Part shown: in pieces, positions 41,461 to 62,819 of the stretch
Layout of the letters: the number at the start of each line of letters is the position of its first letter
Position numbering within the stretch: position 1 is the first letter of the stretch
NCBI GenBank assembly: GCA_009760855.2
Contig: WPIO01000114.1
Coordinates: 887,001 to 951,000 of the forward strand
From: Cristatella mucedo
Taxonomy: Eukaryota > Bryozoa > Phylactolaemata > Cristatellidae
Direction of reading: 5' to 3'
DNA: 64,000 bases
Program-made: the position numbers and the translations under genes
The notes under the pieces: generated by a model
Databases searched by the model: none
What the model was told of the DNA's origin: nothing
What the model saw: the letters and a program-made list of their open reading frames with translations, nothing else

Positions 41461-42196
41461 TAAAGAAAGGACTTGTTATCTAGGGGCGACAGATTAGGGC
41501 CATCGTAAGCAGTCGCAGTCAAAACTGAGAGCAAACGTTCGAATTTGGTGTCTCCACCGATTTTGAAATTGATCGTGGGTACAGATTGGCAAACTCAGGC
41601 CTCTACGTCAGATACTGCCTAGCTAGTACTCCAGACCTGCCTAAAGCCTCCAAAGTTATTTACTGTCGGATCCGGCCTAATTGAGTTGTCATCTTTTCGT
41701 TCCCCTTTATTACTGCTGGTTGTAGCTCAAGCAGTGACACTTGTTTATTTTTAGAATAGACGTCAGTCGCTTTCGGGAAACAGAAGTGAACGACCAGGGA
41801 GGTACGATACAAGTCTGCCCATATAATTGCCTTGCAGGTCTATTCGTTCGTTCTGACTGTTTGCTCATCTGGCCACGCCCACTCGACCTGCCCGGCTGAG
41901 TGTGCCTGGTTTATTTTGACCCAGTGTGCTTTTTTGACCTTTTGCAATGGCCCTGGTAGTCCTAAAAGTTTACCAAATCTTGATATAGGAGAATGAAGGA
42001 AGGAAAATCGTATCGGAGTGGCTTAGTTGAGGTCGAAGAATAATTCAATTTTAGCCGGATCTTGGTCAAGGCTAACAGGGCGATGTTGCCTTCAATACTA
42101 ATGCCGTATATTATTAGGGACTAATATTACACTAAGTGTGAATTCTAAAGACAAGCTTGAAGATGGGCCGGTGGGGCTATAGCATGCCGGATAAAC
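41461..42196. other. Stretch with no recognised gene
   Basis: No frame, splice-bounded exon or repeat recognised. Confidence 0.35.
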
Positions 42197-42204
42197 ACTA
42201 GAGT

Positions 42205-42291
42205 CACTTTACAGCAAATGTAAAGCGCCTAGAGAGAGATTAAGTTCTCTCAGGGCGCTTTATCAAGTGAATTATTATTATTATTATTATT
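42205..42291 (+). mobile_element. 87-bp L2-A tail insertion with target-site duplication
   Basis: Only the last 87 bp of L2-A (CAGCAAATGTAAAGCGCC, GAGAGAGATTAAGTTCTC, (ATT)n). It is flanked by ACTAGAGT at 42197-42204 and 42292-42299. The duplication proves an extremely 5'-truncated retrotransposition event. Confidence 0.92.
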
Positions 42292-42299
42292 ACTAGAGT

Positions 42300-42599
42300 G
42301 ATTTAAAACTTTAGCAAAAATGCCCTGGGTGGTACGAGACAATGCTTGGGATAATAAAAATAAGTGAGGCTTCCAGCTATGCAAGTCTATAGCTACGCCA
42401 ATAGCACTTGGTGTGTTGTGGTAATCGAATCAGATATTATTTGCATCACCTTGTCCGGCACAAGTATTTGTGCTCAAAAAAGCTGCAATTTGGGTTCACG
42501 GTCTGCTGTGGCTGCCGTCCCATACCTTATAAAGGAAACAGTAAGCCCTAGAAGTAAAAAGTACACACCAGGACATTGGCCGCAGATTAATAATAATTA
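42300..42599. other. Stretch with no recognised gene
   Basis: A 93-residue plus frame at 42364-42645 is not recognised and runs into an L2-A tail. Confidence 0.35.
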
Positions 42600-44770
42600 T
42601 AATAATAAAAATATTAATTATGCACTTGATGAAGCGCCCTCATAGAACTCAATGTCTTTCTAGGGGCTTTACATTTGCTGCAAAAGGAAACGCGATTAAA
42701 TGGAGAGTAATCTCATGCTTGATAAACAACATGAATAACATTATTAGGGGTGACATGCACAGGGTCAGCATGCAAATGTGGTTAGTGGCAGCATGCACAG
42801 TGTCAGCAGGCATATGCACATTAATCACAGGGACCCACTAAATGCTGTCCTAAAAGGTGTTTCAAGTTCTTTTTAAATGTGGTCAAGTCAGGGGATGTTG
42901 TGACGCAAGTTGGGAGGGAGTTCCAGGCTTTGTGAGCATACAAACTAAATGCATGGTCTCCAAAGGGTTTGAGGTTTGTGCGAGGTATTGGTAAACTGTT
43001 GGACTCCGAAAAGAGGGTAGTACGATGCTTGGCCTTGTGGGCTAGTAGATCTGAGAGATAGGCTGGAGCCAAAGAATGAAGTGACCTAGAAGTGAGTGAC
43101 AAAACCTTGAAATCGATCGGTTGCATGACTGGTAGCCAGTGCAGGTCGGCGAGAACTGGTGTGATGTGGAAACCGGGTTGCTCATGATGGACAAGCCTAC
43201 CTGCAGAGTTTTTCACCAGCTGTAAGTGGCTCATTGCACCTGCCGGTAGGCCAGCAAGCAGTGAGTTACAGTAGTCAAGACGGTTTGTCACAAATGCATG
43301 GGCCAACTTAGATGGGGTATCCTTATCTAAACAAACCCGAATTTAAGCAATGTTATGTAGCTGACAGTAGGCAAACTCGACTGTGTGGAGCTGATGTGGT
43401 CGTCAAACGAGAGATCACTTTGGAATATGACACCTAGATTATGAGCTGATTCAACAGGTGATATGCTGGCAGAGCCAATTTCGAGCGTCAGCCTTTCCAA
43501 TTTCTGGATCACTCTGCGTTTGCCCATAACTAGTAAGTTAGTTTTATCATCGTTTAGTTTTAGAAAATGTGCTGCCATCCATGTGCGGATGTCATCAATG
43601 CATGCAGCAAGTGAGTTCAGAGAATTCGAGGTGCTCGAAGGCTGGGAGGGATGAAAGCAATGATGCAACTGAGTGTCATCTGCATAGAAATGAAAGCCTA
43701 GATTGTGCTTGGCAATCACATCAGGAAGAGAGAGAGAGAGAGTATAAACCGTGAAAGGAACCAGACATAGCACGGAGCCCTCAGGTACCCTATATTTCAG
43801 AGGCACCTCGGATGATCTTAGTCCATTCACGTCAATACTCTGGAGTCTCCCACTGAGATAGGACCTGAACCACTGCAGAGCAGCTCCAGTGATGCCCAGG
43901 CGAGATGAGAGGCGCTCTAGAAGATCTTTATGATTGATAGTATTTAAAGCTGCCGAAAGATTGAGTAAAACTAGCATAGACACTCTACAGATGTCTGCAT
44001 TCCTATGTAGGTCGTTCTCCACCCTAAGCAATGCTGACTCTGTGGAGTGATTAGCTCTAAAGCCAGATGGGAACTTACTAGCAAGGTTTGAAGTTTAAAT
44101 ATGTGAGTTCAGTTGGTCTGCCACGACCCGTTCCAGTGTCTTTGATAGGAATGGTAGAAGAGAGGCAGGCCGGTAGTTGCTCAAGTTCTCTTGGTCTAGT
44201 TTCGCTTTCTTGAGAAGTAGCCTAACTACAGCTTCTTTGAAAGGAGCCGGGACATGACCTGAGGCTAATGGCATACTAATGATGTTAGTTATGCATGGAA
44301 GCAGCAGATCCATGCAACATAGAAGCCGGACAGTGGGAATAGGGTCCAGAGGATTGGTGTTCTTTAATTGGGATATGAACATCAGGACGAGATCTCTAAT
44401 GACCTGCTTAAATGTAGACATTGAGGTGCAGCAAGGAATCGGGAAACAGCCTTTTAGGGGGATGTTGTCATCGCAGGGATGGACTCCCTGATCTTGTCTA
44501 TCTTCTGCACACAGAATCGAGAGAAGCGATCGGCTAGATCATCATAAGGATCATCAGGTAAGGTGCTTATCTGGGAGCGGTTGAGGAGATGGTTGATCGT
44601 CGATATCAGCATTTTTGGATTGTGCACCTGTGATTAAACAATGTTTTTATAGAAGCTAGACTAGGCCTTTGTTAGGACCGATTAGTACGACCTATAGTAG
44701 TTTATATATGCCTGTCGATGGACAGTCAGTCCTGATCTTGTTTATGCTTTTTCAAGCTTACCCTTAGTAG
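42600..44770 (-). mobile_element. L2-A retrotransposon, longest reversed copy
   Basis: Runs from the tail complement at 42600 through UTR, C-terminal domain, YADD region (GFHFYADDTQLHHCF), AALNTINH (in place of the DTIDH block), FRANHSTESALL-type text and the segment SGHVPAPFKEAVVRLLLKKA that is missing in the 9.7-kb copy, to the TGACTGTCCATCGACAGGC block at about 44720. Open for 234, 161 and 108 residues between breaks, so moderately young. No endonuclease. Confidence 0.88.
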
Positions 44771-45317
44771 ACGTGGCTAGCTAAACCTAAAATTACTAAT
44801 AATGTGCATGTACCATCGAAGCCTTCACTATTGCAGCACCCAAACTCGCCCGATATTCTTTCTCTTTGGAAATTGAACAACGGATCAAAACTACTCAATG
44901 ATAATGACCCGGATGATTCGTCCGAAACCAGCAAGCAGTCCTTTGGTTAGCAGCCGTTCAGTGCCTTTGAAAGGAAAGCTAATTTGTTGTTATTGCTGTA
45001 AATTTGTCTCCATCTTTCGAAGAGCCGATACAGCATGCATGCCAGATTTTAACGGACACCGTTTGATCTCTTAACACTAACATAGACTAATGCTATGCGA
45101 CCTTTGTTTTTTACCACTAAGTAAGATGCAATTTCGGAAATTATGTTTCCAGGCAATGGAAGTGATTAATGCTGGGAGAGCCCAGTTGATCACCTACGTA
45201 CTTCTTCTTTCCAGTTGGCGTGAGTATGATTCTGCTGCGTTCTGTGCTCTGACACTCTGGTGCCCGACTCATGCATACTTTGATATGCGACATTATAAAT
45301 AAATAAATAAAAACAAA
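44771..45317. other. Stretch with no assigned gene
   Basis: A plus frame at 45155-45302 has an acceptor-like start and ends at TAAATAAA, but nothing supports it as an exon. Confidence 0.3.
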
Positions 45318-45488
45318 TACTAGCTGATTTAACAGCCTCTTTTTGTGTAGTGACAGAAGAGTACTAACGACCATCACCACTGCTTGCAGTGACGATAAAT
45401 GATCGCCCACCACAGGATTCGAACCCAGGACCTCGGGATCGAGGTCGTGAAAGCAACCGCCTTACTTACTGTGCTATCAAGGCTCACC
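45318..45488 (-). mobile_element. SINE1 copy
   Basis: Complement of TACTAGCTGATTT 3' end, body, B box complement GGATTCGAACCC and head complement. Confidence 0.88.
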
Positions 45489-46349
45489 GTTCATAGCCCT
45501 AACTTCACAAACCAGCATATGTAGTTAAAATATATTGTGCCGTGCTGTTCTATTTTGAAAGGCCGGAAAGAGCCAACTAGTCGAGTGCTACAATATCTTA
45601 TAGCTGCGATAAATTGAAAGCAGACGGACAAGGAAGTGTTTTTCTGTAAGAGTTGCTCGCAATGGACGGTTAGAACTCGTCCCTATAATAATAATTGTGC
45701 TCTATATTTTTAAATTGCTGCAAATCCATATTATTTTCACAATGAAGGTAGCTATTTATGTATATAGATGTGCCATAGAAAAAATTATTAGCACAGGCAT
45801 TCACACCCCGGAAAAATGCTTCTAGGGCAGCTGGGTAGCCTCTCTGCGTCGGCCATCTTGACAGATGTAAGATTGCAAGAATTTCTCCACTAGGCATGGC
45901 ACTGGCGTAACCGAATACAAAGCCAGGAAAACGGACACCATTTGATCACCACAAAGAACGAAATCTGGTAGCCCTATGAAAATGCAAACAAAGGAGCCAT
46001 GCAGACGCATCGAGACTAGAGTGGCTAGCAAAACTCGAATCCAAGGGCCATGAGGGAAGCAATCGAGCTCTAACGAACGTAAGCCCACTAGGTTAGAGAA
46101 CGTACGTCCACTTGATAAAAAGCCGTTAGTTCAAAGGCATGACTACGGTACTTCGGATGAGGTTTCTTGGGCCTGCGCTTGCGGCCGGCAGTAGTTCAAG
46201 TAACAGAGTATGAACGTCGTTGTATCAAAACCTAGGAACCGGTAAAAGGAAAAGGACTGCTTTGATCACACAGTATGCAAGTATGGCAACTTACCAGTCT
46301 AACGCTTAACCGTAATGGTAGTATTTCAAGTAACAATTTACCTGATTCG
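45489..46349. other. Stretch with no recognised gene
   Basis: Minus frames of 75-88 residues at 45670-46088 are not recognised. An ATG in a good context lies near 45860 on the minus strand but has no supported donor. Confidence 0.3.
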
Positions 46350-47630
46350 GGATGCATTGGGCTTTACTGGCACTGCATTGCAATTGTTCAGGTCCAATCT
46401 CAGTGAAAGACTCCAGAGTATTGATTTGAATAAACAAAGATCCTCCGAGGAACCTCTCAAATATGGGGTACCTAAGGGCTCCGTGTTTGCTCCCGTTTTT
46501 TACCGGTTTATTTCCACCCTCTAGCCAATTTGATCGGAATGCACAATCTAAGCTTTCACTTCTCTGCAGGTGACACTCTTTTGCACGTTTGCTTTGATTC
46601 ATCCAGCCCTCCAGCACGTCGAATTCTCTTAACTCTCTTGCTGCATGTAATAACGAAATCCACATATTAAAGGCAGCAAACTTTCTTAAATTGAATGATT
46701 ATACAACTAACCCAGTAGCTATTGGCAATCCAGGTGTAAATCGGCTGTCAGCATATCTCCTATTGAATGTGCATGCAATCCAGTTGTTATGTTTTAAAGT
46801 GACTTTTCATTAGACGACTACAGCAGGTCCACAGTCAAGTCTGCCTACTTTCAGCTGCATAACATAGATAAAATTCGGGCTTGTTTAGGCTAGGATACCA
46901 CATTGAAGTTGGTCTATGCATTTGTAAGATATCATCTCCTGAGTTAACCCTCCCGTCTTAACTTCCGTAAATAAGTGCTTGCTGGTCTACTGGCTTGTGG
47001 TCTCAGGCGCTTACAGCTAGTGCGAAACTCTGCAGCTAGTGTGAGAGTCTCAGTTGCTAATCACTCCACCTCTCGCCGACCTTCGCAGGCTCCCAGTCAA
47101 GCATCGCATCGTCTTGCAGGTTCTGTCACTTACTTGTAGGTCCCTTAATTTTTTAGCTCCAGTCTAGCTATCAGATCCACAACCCCACCAGGCTAAGCAT
47201 CGTACCACACACGTTTCGGAATCTTACTGGATGCTTCGTTCAAACTTCGAATCTTTTGGAGACCCTGCCTTAAGTTCGGATGCTCCCAAAGCCTGGAACT
47301 TACTCCCAACTTGTGACATGTCATATCCTGACTCGGCTTCTTTTAAAGAGCAACTAAAAAAGTATCAATTTATCATAGCATTTAGGGGGTCCCTGTGATT
47401 CTACCTTAATGTGCTTGGATGTCTGACACAGTAGCATGCTGCCACTAAGTATATTTGCATGCCGACCATGTGCATGTCACCCCTAACTGCGTTATTCTTG
47501 GTGCTTATTGAGCATGCTACCATTAGCTATGTGATCGTGCGTCCTAGGCAGCACATGTAAAGTGCCTAGAAACAGATTGCTAAGGGCATTTTATCAAATG
47601 TATTGTTGTTATTATCATTAATATTGTTAT
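46350..47630 (+). mobile_element. L2-A 3' half, degenerate
   Basis: From the ACTGGCACTGCATTGCAA..GTTCAGGTCC block of the reverse transcriptase to the tail GTGCCTAGAAACAGATTGC and ATTATCATTAATATTG. Stops throughout. It ends 400 bp before the lipase exons. Confidence 0.82.
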
Positions 47631-48041
47631 CATCACTGAAGAGTTCAGTCGTATTCAGATGCCTCAGTTGAGTAATATCTGACAATTCAAAGTAATTTAG
47701 ATTTTTCTTGAAAGGCAAGGATCTACATTGAAAGTCAGCTAAATCCAATGAATAACCGACTCTGAAGTCACTCGTAGTGGTAGATAAAAAAAAGATGGTG
47801 GTTGGTGAATATCTCAGCACCCCCAAAAAAGTGTGGAGCTCTCTCCTGACGGACGTCATGCCGTCCCTAACCTAAAGTTGTAGCAGAAGCTGAAGAGCTG
47901 CTCCTCAAAGAATTCGCTGGGGCCAAGATAATTATCTTTTTTAGAGTCGACGTTGTCTTAATATACATAGGGATTGCTAAGTAAATGTAGTCCGTGGTTC
48001 AAACAGCCACAAATGTAAGTACATCGAGATTAATTTTTTAG
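47631..48041. other. Upstream of lipase exon A
   Basis: No signal-peptide exon could be recognised. It may be further left, beyond the L2-A copy. Confidence 0.4.
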
Positions 48042-56742
<8,701 letters not shown>

Positions 56743-57694
56743 GTAATTTACAGATAGCCTAAGGCTTAGAGGTGATTCGCGAATATAAAAGTGTTCGAAG
56801 TTATTACTATAAGAGTTATGCATTTCTAGCCAAAACTTCTTTAAAAGCGTTAGCATTTAACGAGGCGGAAAGGAGAAAGACCAACTCGGTAAGGATTACG
56901 TGACGACCTGGTACAAAATGAAAAATGCTCACGAAAAAGATTACTGTTGACCAATCATACACGATGACCACAGGTGGGTAGTGAGCATGCTTTAAATTTG
57001 ACCCGGTGAAGGGACATCGCGATTTTGTTAGTGGAGAGATGTATGCTTTGGGTGTGTTGGAAGTTACATCTGCACAGGTAAGCAGTTGGATAAAAGCAAA
57101 TATAAACCGCCGGTCAGTTGAGCTGGCAGTGCGAATGTACAGCTAATTTGACGATGGGGTCTCCATCAGAATGGCAGTAGGCTTTTCATAGCTTCTAGGC
57201 TGGTCTTTTGGTCTGTACATTCAGAAAAGCTACCATTATTCACGATGAGAACTTCGGCAACACTATCTGCAAGGAATTTTATTCAGTTTGAGTTATGGCA
57301 TGTCTCGTAGTAGAGTTAGGACTAAAATGTATGGATATGGAAGCCAACTGCGGTCGGTATAGTGAGTGAAGGCTTGCAGACGCACCAAGCCATTCATATA
57401 GCAGTAGAAGTAATAGTGGTAGTGGCCATCTTCCCGGCGTCCCCCAGGAACTGCAAAATTTTCCTCCACATGATTCGAACTGATCACCTCGAAGTCCTTA
57501 AAGGCAAGTACCTCACCGACCATTCTATGAACTTTTCAAGTGACTTCACTAAGCAGTAGAGGATAGATTTGGATATCATTTCTCTTAGGCAGACACTTGG
57601 AGCCGCACTACTTTAGAGCATGGTCGCTTCAATGTCTGGGCTCTGATATCTTCCAGCCGCCTCAGACCTACGCCACTGCTGCTTTATACCGTGG
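56743..57694. other. Lipase intron after exon C
   Basis: The exon expected to hold the catalytic His (C-N-H-x-R-type block) was not found here or to the right edge. A tRNA-like segment on the minus strand at about 57380-57560 (GGTCGGTGAGGTAC, AGTTCGAATCATG) may be a third SINE family, seen only once. Confidence 0.3.
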
Positions 57695-58860
57695 ACGCTG
57701 AGGTCTCAACTCATTTGCTGCATGTATTGATAACATCGTCACGTACAATCTAGGCTTTCACTTCTATGCAGATGACACTCAGTTGTACCTTTGCTTTGAT
57801 CCCTCCCAGCCTTCAAGCACCTCAAATTCTCTAAACTCACTTGCTGCATGCATTGATGACATCAGCACATGGATGGCAGCAAATTTTCTAAAACTAAACG
57901 ATAACAAAACTAACTTACTAGTTATGGGCAAACCCAGTGTTATTCAGAGATTGGAAAGGCTGTCTCTCAAAATTGGCTCTGCCAGTATATCTCCTGTCGA
58001 ATCAGCTCGAAATCTAGGTGTCGTATTCCAAAGCGACCTCTCGTTAGACGACCATATCAGCTCCACAGTCAAATCTGCCTATTTTCAGCTTCATAACATT
58101 GCTAAAGTTCGGGCTTGTTTAGATAAGGATACCACGTCCAAGTTGGTCCATGCATTCGTGACATCTCGTCTCGACTTCTGCAAATCACTGCTTACTGGCC
58201 TACCAGCATGTGCGATCAGGCGATTGCAGCTGGTGCAAAACTCGGCAGCTAAACTTGTCTGTCGTGAGCGTTGCAGTTGCCACATCACTCCACTTCTCGC
58301 CGACCTGCACTGGCTACCAGTCAAGCAACGGATTGACTTCAAGGTTTTGTCGCTCACTTTTAAGTCCCTTCATTCTATGGCTCCAGCTTATCTTTCAGAT
58401 ACGCTACCCAGTCAGGCGAATAATCATACCACCCGCTTTTCGGAATCCAACAGTCTAGAAATACCTCGTACAAACCTTAAATCCTTTGGCAACCGTGCAT
58501 TTAGTTCGTATGCTCCCAAAGCCTGGAACTCCCTCCCGACCTGCATCAGTACATCCCCTGACCTGACCACATTTAAAAGGAACTTAAGAAACACACCTAT
58601 TTAGGACAGCATTTAGTGGGTCCCTGTGATTCGTCCTCCATGTGCTTATGTGTGCTGACACTGTGCATGCTGCCACTAACCACATTTGCATGCTGACCCT
58701 GTGCATATCACCCCTAACCATGTTATTCATTTTGTTTGTTTTTCAAGCACGATTTTACGTACCATTCAATTGCATTTCCCTTTGCATCAAATGTAAAGTG
58801 CCTAGAACGAGATTATGTCCTCTGAGGCCGCTTTATCAAGTACATTATTATTATTATTAT
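57695..58860 (+). mobile_element. L2-A 3' half, well preserved
   Basis: An open frame of 273 residues at 57783-58604 covers the region after YADD through the C-terminus (WMAANFLKLNDNKTNLLVMG, EIPRTNLKSFG, WNSLPTCIS). A shuffled start puts the CAACTCATTTGCTGCATGTA block before the YADD block. UTR and (ATT)n follow to 58860. Confidence 0.88.
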
Positions 58861-59842
58861 GGAACAGCAAAATTTCTTAAACTGAATGATGATAAAACCG
58901 ACTCACAAGTTATGGGCAAACCAAGTGCGATTAAGAAATTGAAAAGGCTGCCGCCCAAATTGGGTTCTACCAGCATATCTCCTGTCGAACTTGCAAGCAG
59001 TTTAGGTTCAACGTTCCAAAGTGACCTTTCATTAGACGACCACATTAGCTCCACAGTCAAGTCTGCCTAGTTTCAGCTACATAACATCGCTAAAATTTGG
59101 GGTTGTTTAGACAGGGATGCCGAAATCGGTCCATGCATTTGTGACATCCCATCTTGACTTCAGTAACTCACTGTTTGCTAGTCTTCTGGCCCGTGCACTC
59201 AGGCACTTACAGCTGGTGCAAAACTATACAGCTATGCTCGTCTGTCGTGAGCTTCACATGTACTTTATCTCATCTCTTCTCGCCTACCTTCACTAGCTCC
59301 CAGTCAAGAAACGTATCGTCTTCAAGATTTCGGCAATCACTTTTCGTTCCTTTCTTTTTTGGCTCCAGAATACCTCTCAGATCTGCTGCCCGGCTAGGCC
59401 AAGCAGCATACGCATGCCTTTTGGAATCTATTTGTTTACCCCTACCTCCTACGATATATATAGTTCATTTGTATGTGTCCTCAAATCGTGTGGAGACCGT
59501 GCCTTTAGTTTGAATGGCCTAAAAGCCTTGAAGTCACCCTCGACTTGTGCCACTGCATCTCCACATTTAAAAAGCAACTAAAAATGCATCTCTGTATGAC
59601 AGCATTTACTGGCTCACCCTGATCCGTCCTTTGTATGCTTTTATGTCCTGACACTGTGCAAACTGCCACTAATTACACTTGGATGCTGACCGTGTACATG
59701 TAACCACTAACCATGTTATTCTTGTTTATAGAGCATGCTACCTTCTACCAGTTGATCGTGCTTCCTTTGCAGATAAGGTAAAGTGCCTAGAATGAGATTG
59801 AGTTCTTTGTGGCACTATATCAAATGTATTATTATTATTATC
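58861..59842 (+). mobile_element. L2-A 3' half abutting the previous (ATT)n
   Basis: Starts AAATTTCTTAAACTGAATGA right after the (ATT)n of the preceding copy and ends at TTATTATTATTATCAC. More decayed than its neighbour. Confidence 0.82.
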
Positions 59843-59984
59843 ACTATACGTATGCATAACAATATATTTGTTTAGGACACGTGTCTGTTTTACACCGATC
59901 AGAAGATTTAGATGTTTTTCATCTCAAACTTGACGGCTTAGCTGGCAGGGAATTGGCTTCCTTTATTTATATATAATATATAAT

Positions 59985-60122
59985 TTACTTGTATAGTGTT
60001 CCAAGACAACCTAATCTATTCAGGTGGGTTACGTATGCCACTCGGCTCGAGCCCACGATTTATTTTCGTAATCGGGTACAATTACAGTGACCGGCTTGCG
60101 CTTTAACCACTAAGTAACTTTC
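59985..60122 (-). mobile_element. SINE2 copy, reversed, diverged
   Basis: The minus strand reads TTAGTGGTTAAAGCGCAAGC, CGTGGGCTCGAGCC, then GAATAGATTAGGTTGTCTTG and ACTATACAAGTAAATT, the SINE2 order. Confidence 0.6.
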
Positions 60123-60609
60123 AGAGAAACAGTTACTTCCTTCTTGACGAAATACGTTGTGTACAATCAATAACGGTGATGACCTTCAGTCGCTCCATAT
60201 TTTCAAATTTCTTACGCACGAATCGCAGCCATTTGCTCCTTTTGGCGTAATCTGCCCAGCTTATACTGGTCCACCTGATTTGCATTAATCTTTGCCAGTT
60301 GTTTGATTTTTGTAAAAGACAATCCAACAAGCTAAATTCGGATGCAAAATTGGTAAGATTGATTAACTAAAACGCATTGCAAAAAAATCATCGCAATAAT
60401 AATAGCTTCTGCAATTTTTTCAGAAATTAAAAATGGAGCAGCTTGCAGTCACGCTCGCTCAGCCTATCTCTACATGAACTCGATAACGGCTACTAGCTGC
60501 AGCTTCGTGGCCTATCGATGCAGTGGTGGTTACGTAAGTGTGATACTTGCAAATGCAGCCAGCGAATTTGGAATATTTCGTAAGCCGATTGCGGAATGAG
60601 TAAGCCTCA

Positions 60610-60838
60610 ATGATAGTAATACAAATAGTACATTTAATAAAGTGCCGTCGGAGAAAAATCAATATCTTTCTAGGTGCTTTACATTTTCTGCAAAGGAAAC
60701 ACGATTGAATGGTGAATGGAAATATCATGCTTGATAAAAATCGTGAATAAAACGGTTAGGGGCGACATGCACAGGGTCAGCATGCAAATGTTGTTAGTGG
60801 CAGCATGCAAAAGTGTCAGCATTCACAAGCACAAGAAA
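60610..60838 (-). mobile_element. L2-A 3' UTR, reversed
   Basis: Complement of the tail (TTAATAAAGTGCCGTCGG) and UTR (GACATGCACAGGGTCAGC, GTTAGTGGCAGCATGCA). Confidence 0.8.
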
Positions 60839-61558
60839 CCGCCCAATCAAAACTCCCAGAAGATTTGCTATCGTGGCATTTTTCTCCCTGAATTTTAAAA
60901 CCGTTTGCAGTCCTTTCGAAGCAGTTTCTGGAATTCCTTGTTTTGAGTCTCTTTAACAGAAAGTTGGCAATGGTGGCAAGCATCTGTCGCCCCATGTTAC
61001 GTAGGTCTCCTTTAATTAAGACTGTCTGAAAAATTTCGATCCTACGATTCAACACATGCGAGAAATTTTCCTATCCTCTTTCGTGGGTGATGTTAAAACG
61101 TTTTTAGACTACCTAACTGGTGCCTTTAGTACCAAATTTCATGTATATTTTAGCTGAGGCATTTTCTCGTGCAGCTCTTATAAAAATACTGACATAAAAA
61201 AGGACAAATTGAACCCTTGATAAAATATTCTCCAAAGCTGGCACACTACCGTCTCCTGTTATCTCTGAATATTTAGGGTCTGAGCACACGTGGATTTAAT
61301 TCATCGTGGTGCACTTCGTGCAGCCGCCCTCCGAATGTGGATTCATCAGTAAACTTTGAACCATCAAGATGCTCAACGTTGACACTGACCCCACGAACGA
61401 ACTTACTCTTCATCGGCTGTGCAGCACAATCCTCTTTCCAACAAGTCCTTACTTTTGGAACATAACTCTAGCCAAAGTTCCGCACGAGCTTAGACCTTTG
61501 ACTAAGCTCACTGTGAACCCTCACCCAGATTTCTAACGGCTTGGCGCAGGCACAATAT
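60839..61558. other. Stretch with no recognised gene
   Basis: A minus-strand open frame at 60816-61055 (containing FQTVLIKGDLRNMGRQMLA) is not recognised and lacks splice support. Confidence 0.3.
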
Positions 61559-61726
61559 GAGTCGTAATGATATACTGGCTAAGGCTCTTCCACGACCTCA
61601 GTCCCGAGGTCGTAGGTTCGAATCCCAAGGTGGGCGATCCCTTATTGCAGCTGCAAGCAGAGGTGATAGCCTTAAAGGCTTTTCTGTCACTATGCATGTC
61701 CTGAGGTTGCTTAAGAAGCTACTATT
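61559..61726 (+). mobile_element. SINE1 copy
   Basis: Head GAGTCGTAATGATATACTGG, B box AGGTTCGAATCCC, body, and a diverged 3' end (TTGCTTAAGAAGCTACTA). Confidence 0.82.
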
Positions 61727-61744
61727 TATTTAGCCTTCTCTAGT

Positions 61745-62781
61745 AAATGAAAGGTTGAGAAAGACTACACAAGATCAGGAATTTTGGCCAAACGCGCGAT
61801 ATACGAAAACTACTGTAGATCATACCAGCCTATCCCACCAGAGGCCAAGTTTAGCTGGTAATACAATTTAGACGATTTACAGATTTACAATTTAAAGATG
61901 CGGATTTGAACCGCCAATCATCTCCTTAACTGCTCCCATGCTAGCTCTTTACCATAATCCTTGGGGGAATCCAGCAAATTTCTTTTCCAGTTTGTGTCTG
62001 CAAGATAGAAAAGAATGGAGTCCGGCTCTTCGATAACTTACTTTCTATTGCAATCCCACTTATTACTACCATGTCTACAGGTTTTCTCTTCCACAATTCT
62101 CAGTCAGTTGTCCTCATTCAAGCCTGAATACTCTTGACCCTATCTTGAAATTCATATCACTGGCAAAGACGATGACTAGCCCTATAGACCCGATTCCTGC
62201 TGTCCTAATTCTGCTTGTATAAATTTGCTGCAGTCCACCAGAACAAGCATTATTAGCATGTTTTTTGCCACATATTTTGCAGCTGAACTATTCAAAAAGG
62301 CTGTTGTCAAGCCGCTTTGTATAAAAGCCACACTGGACCAAGATAACTCAATGTACAGCCTCGCAGTCTTCATACTGCCGTCCTTATATTAAAGACAATA
62401 AAACGAGCTGGATAGCTACACCCCTACTTTAAAAATTAAAACCTAGAAACTCAGTTTTGGTCTGGGTATAGAGCTAATTACTCTAAGGAGTCAGTGTGGC
62501 TTTAGGTGTCGTACGACCTTACCCAGAATCTCGACTTAAGTTAAGGCTCACTGCTTATTTTGCTCGCTTTTTTACGCATTTGATACTGTAAATCACCAAG
62601 GGTTTCTCGAGCACGACTCTTTCGGGACGGGCACCAGTGGCACTGTACATGAATAGCTTAGATCCAGTCTCATTCGGAGGCTCCTGAGGATTGATGTCGA
62701 CTGGCAGTATATTTATCCGAGAAGGCACCAAAGTGCAGGTCCTAAGGTCTTCCAGCTTGATATGGCTATTTGTATAGTGTA

Positions 62782-62819
<38 letters not shown>

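Noticed and set aside
45155-45302. Possible terminal exon ending in TAAATAAA
   Set aside because: Short, no homologous text, and the A-rich end belongs to the neighbouring SINE1 flank.
45820-45870. Possible first exon on the minus strand starting at an ATGGCC
   Set aside because: Good start context only; the frame stops after about 22 codons and the donor is weak.
60816-61055. 79-residue minus-strand frame
   Set aside because: Part of it overlaps the reversed L2-A UTR; the rest has no recognised family.
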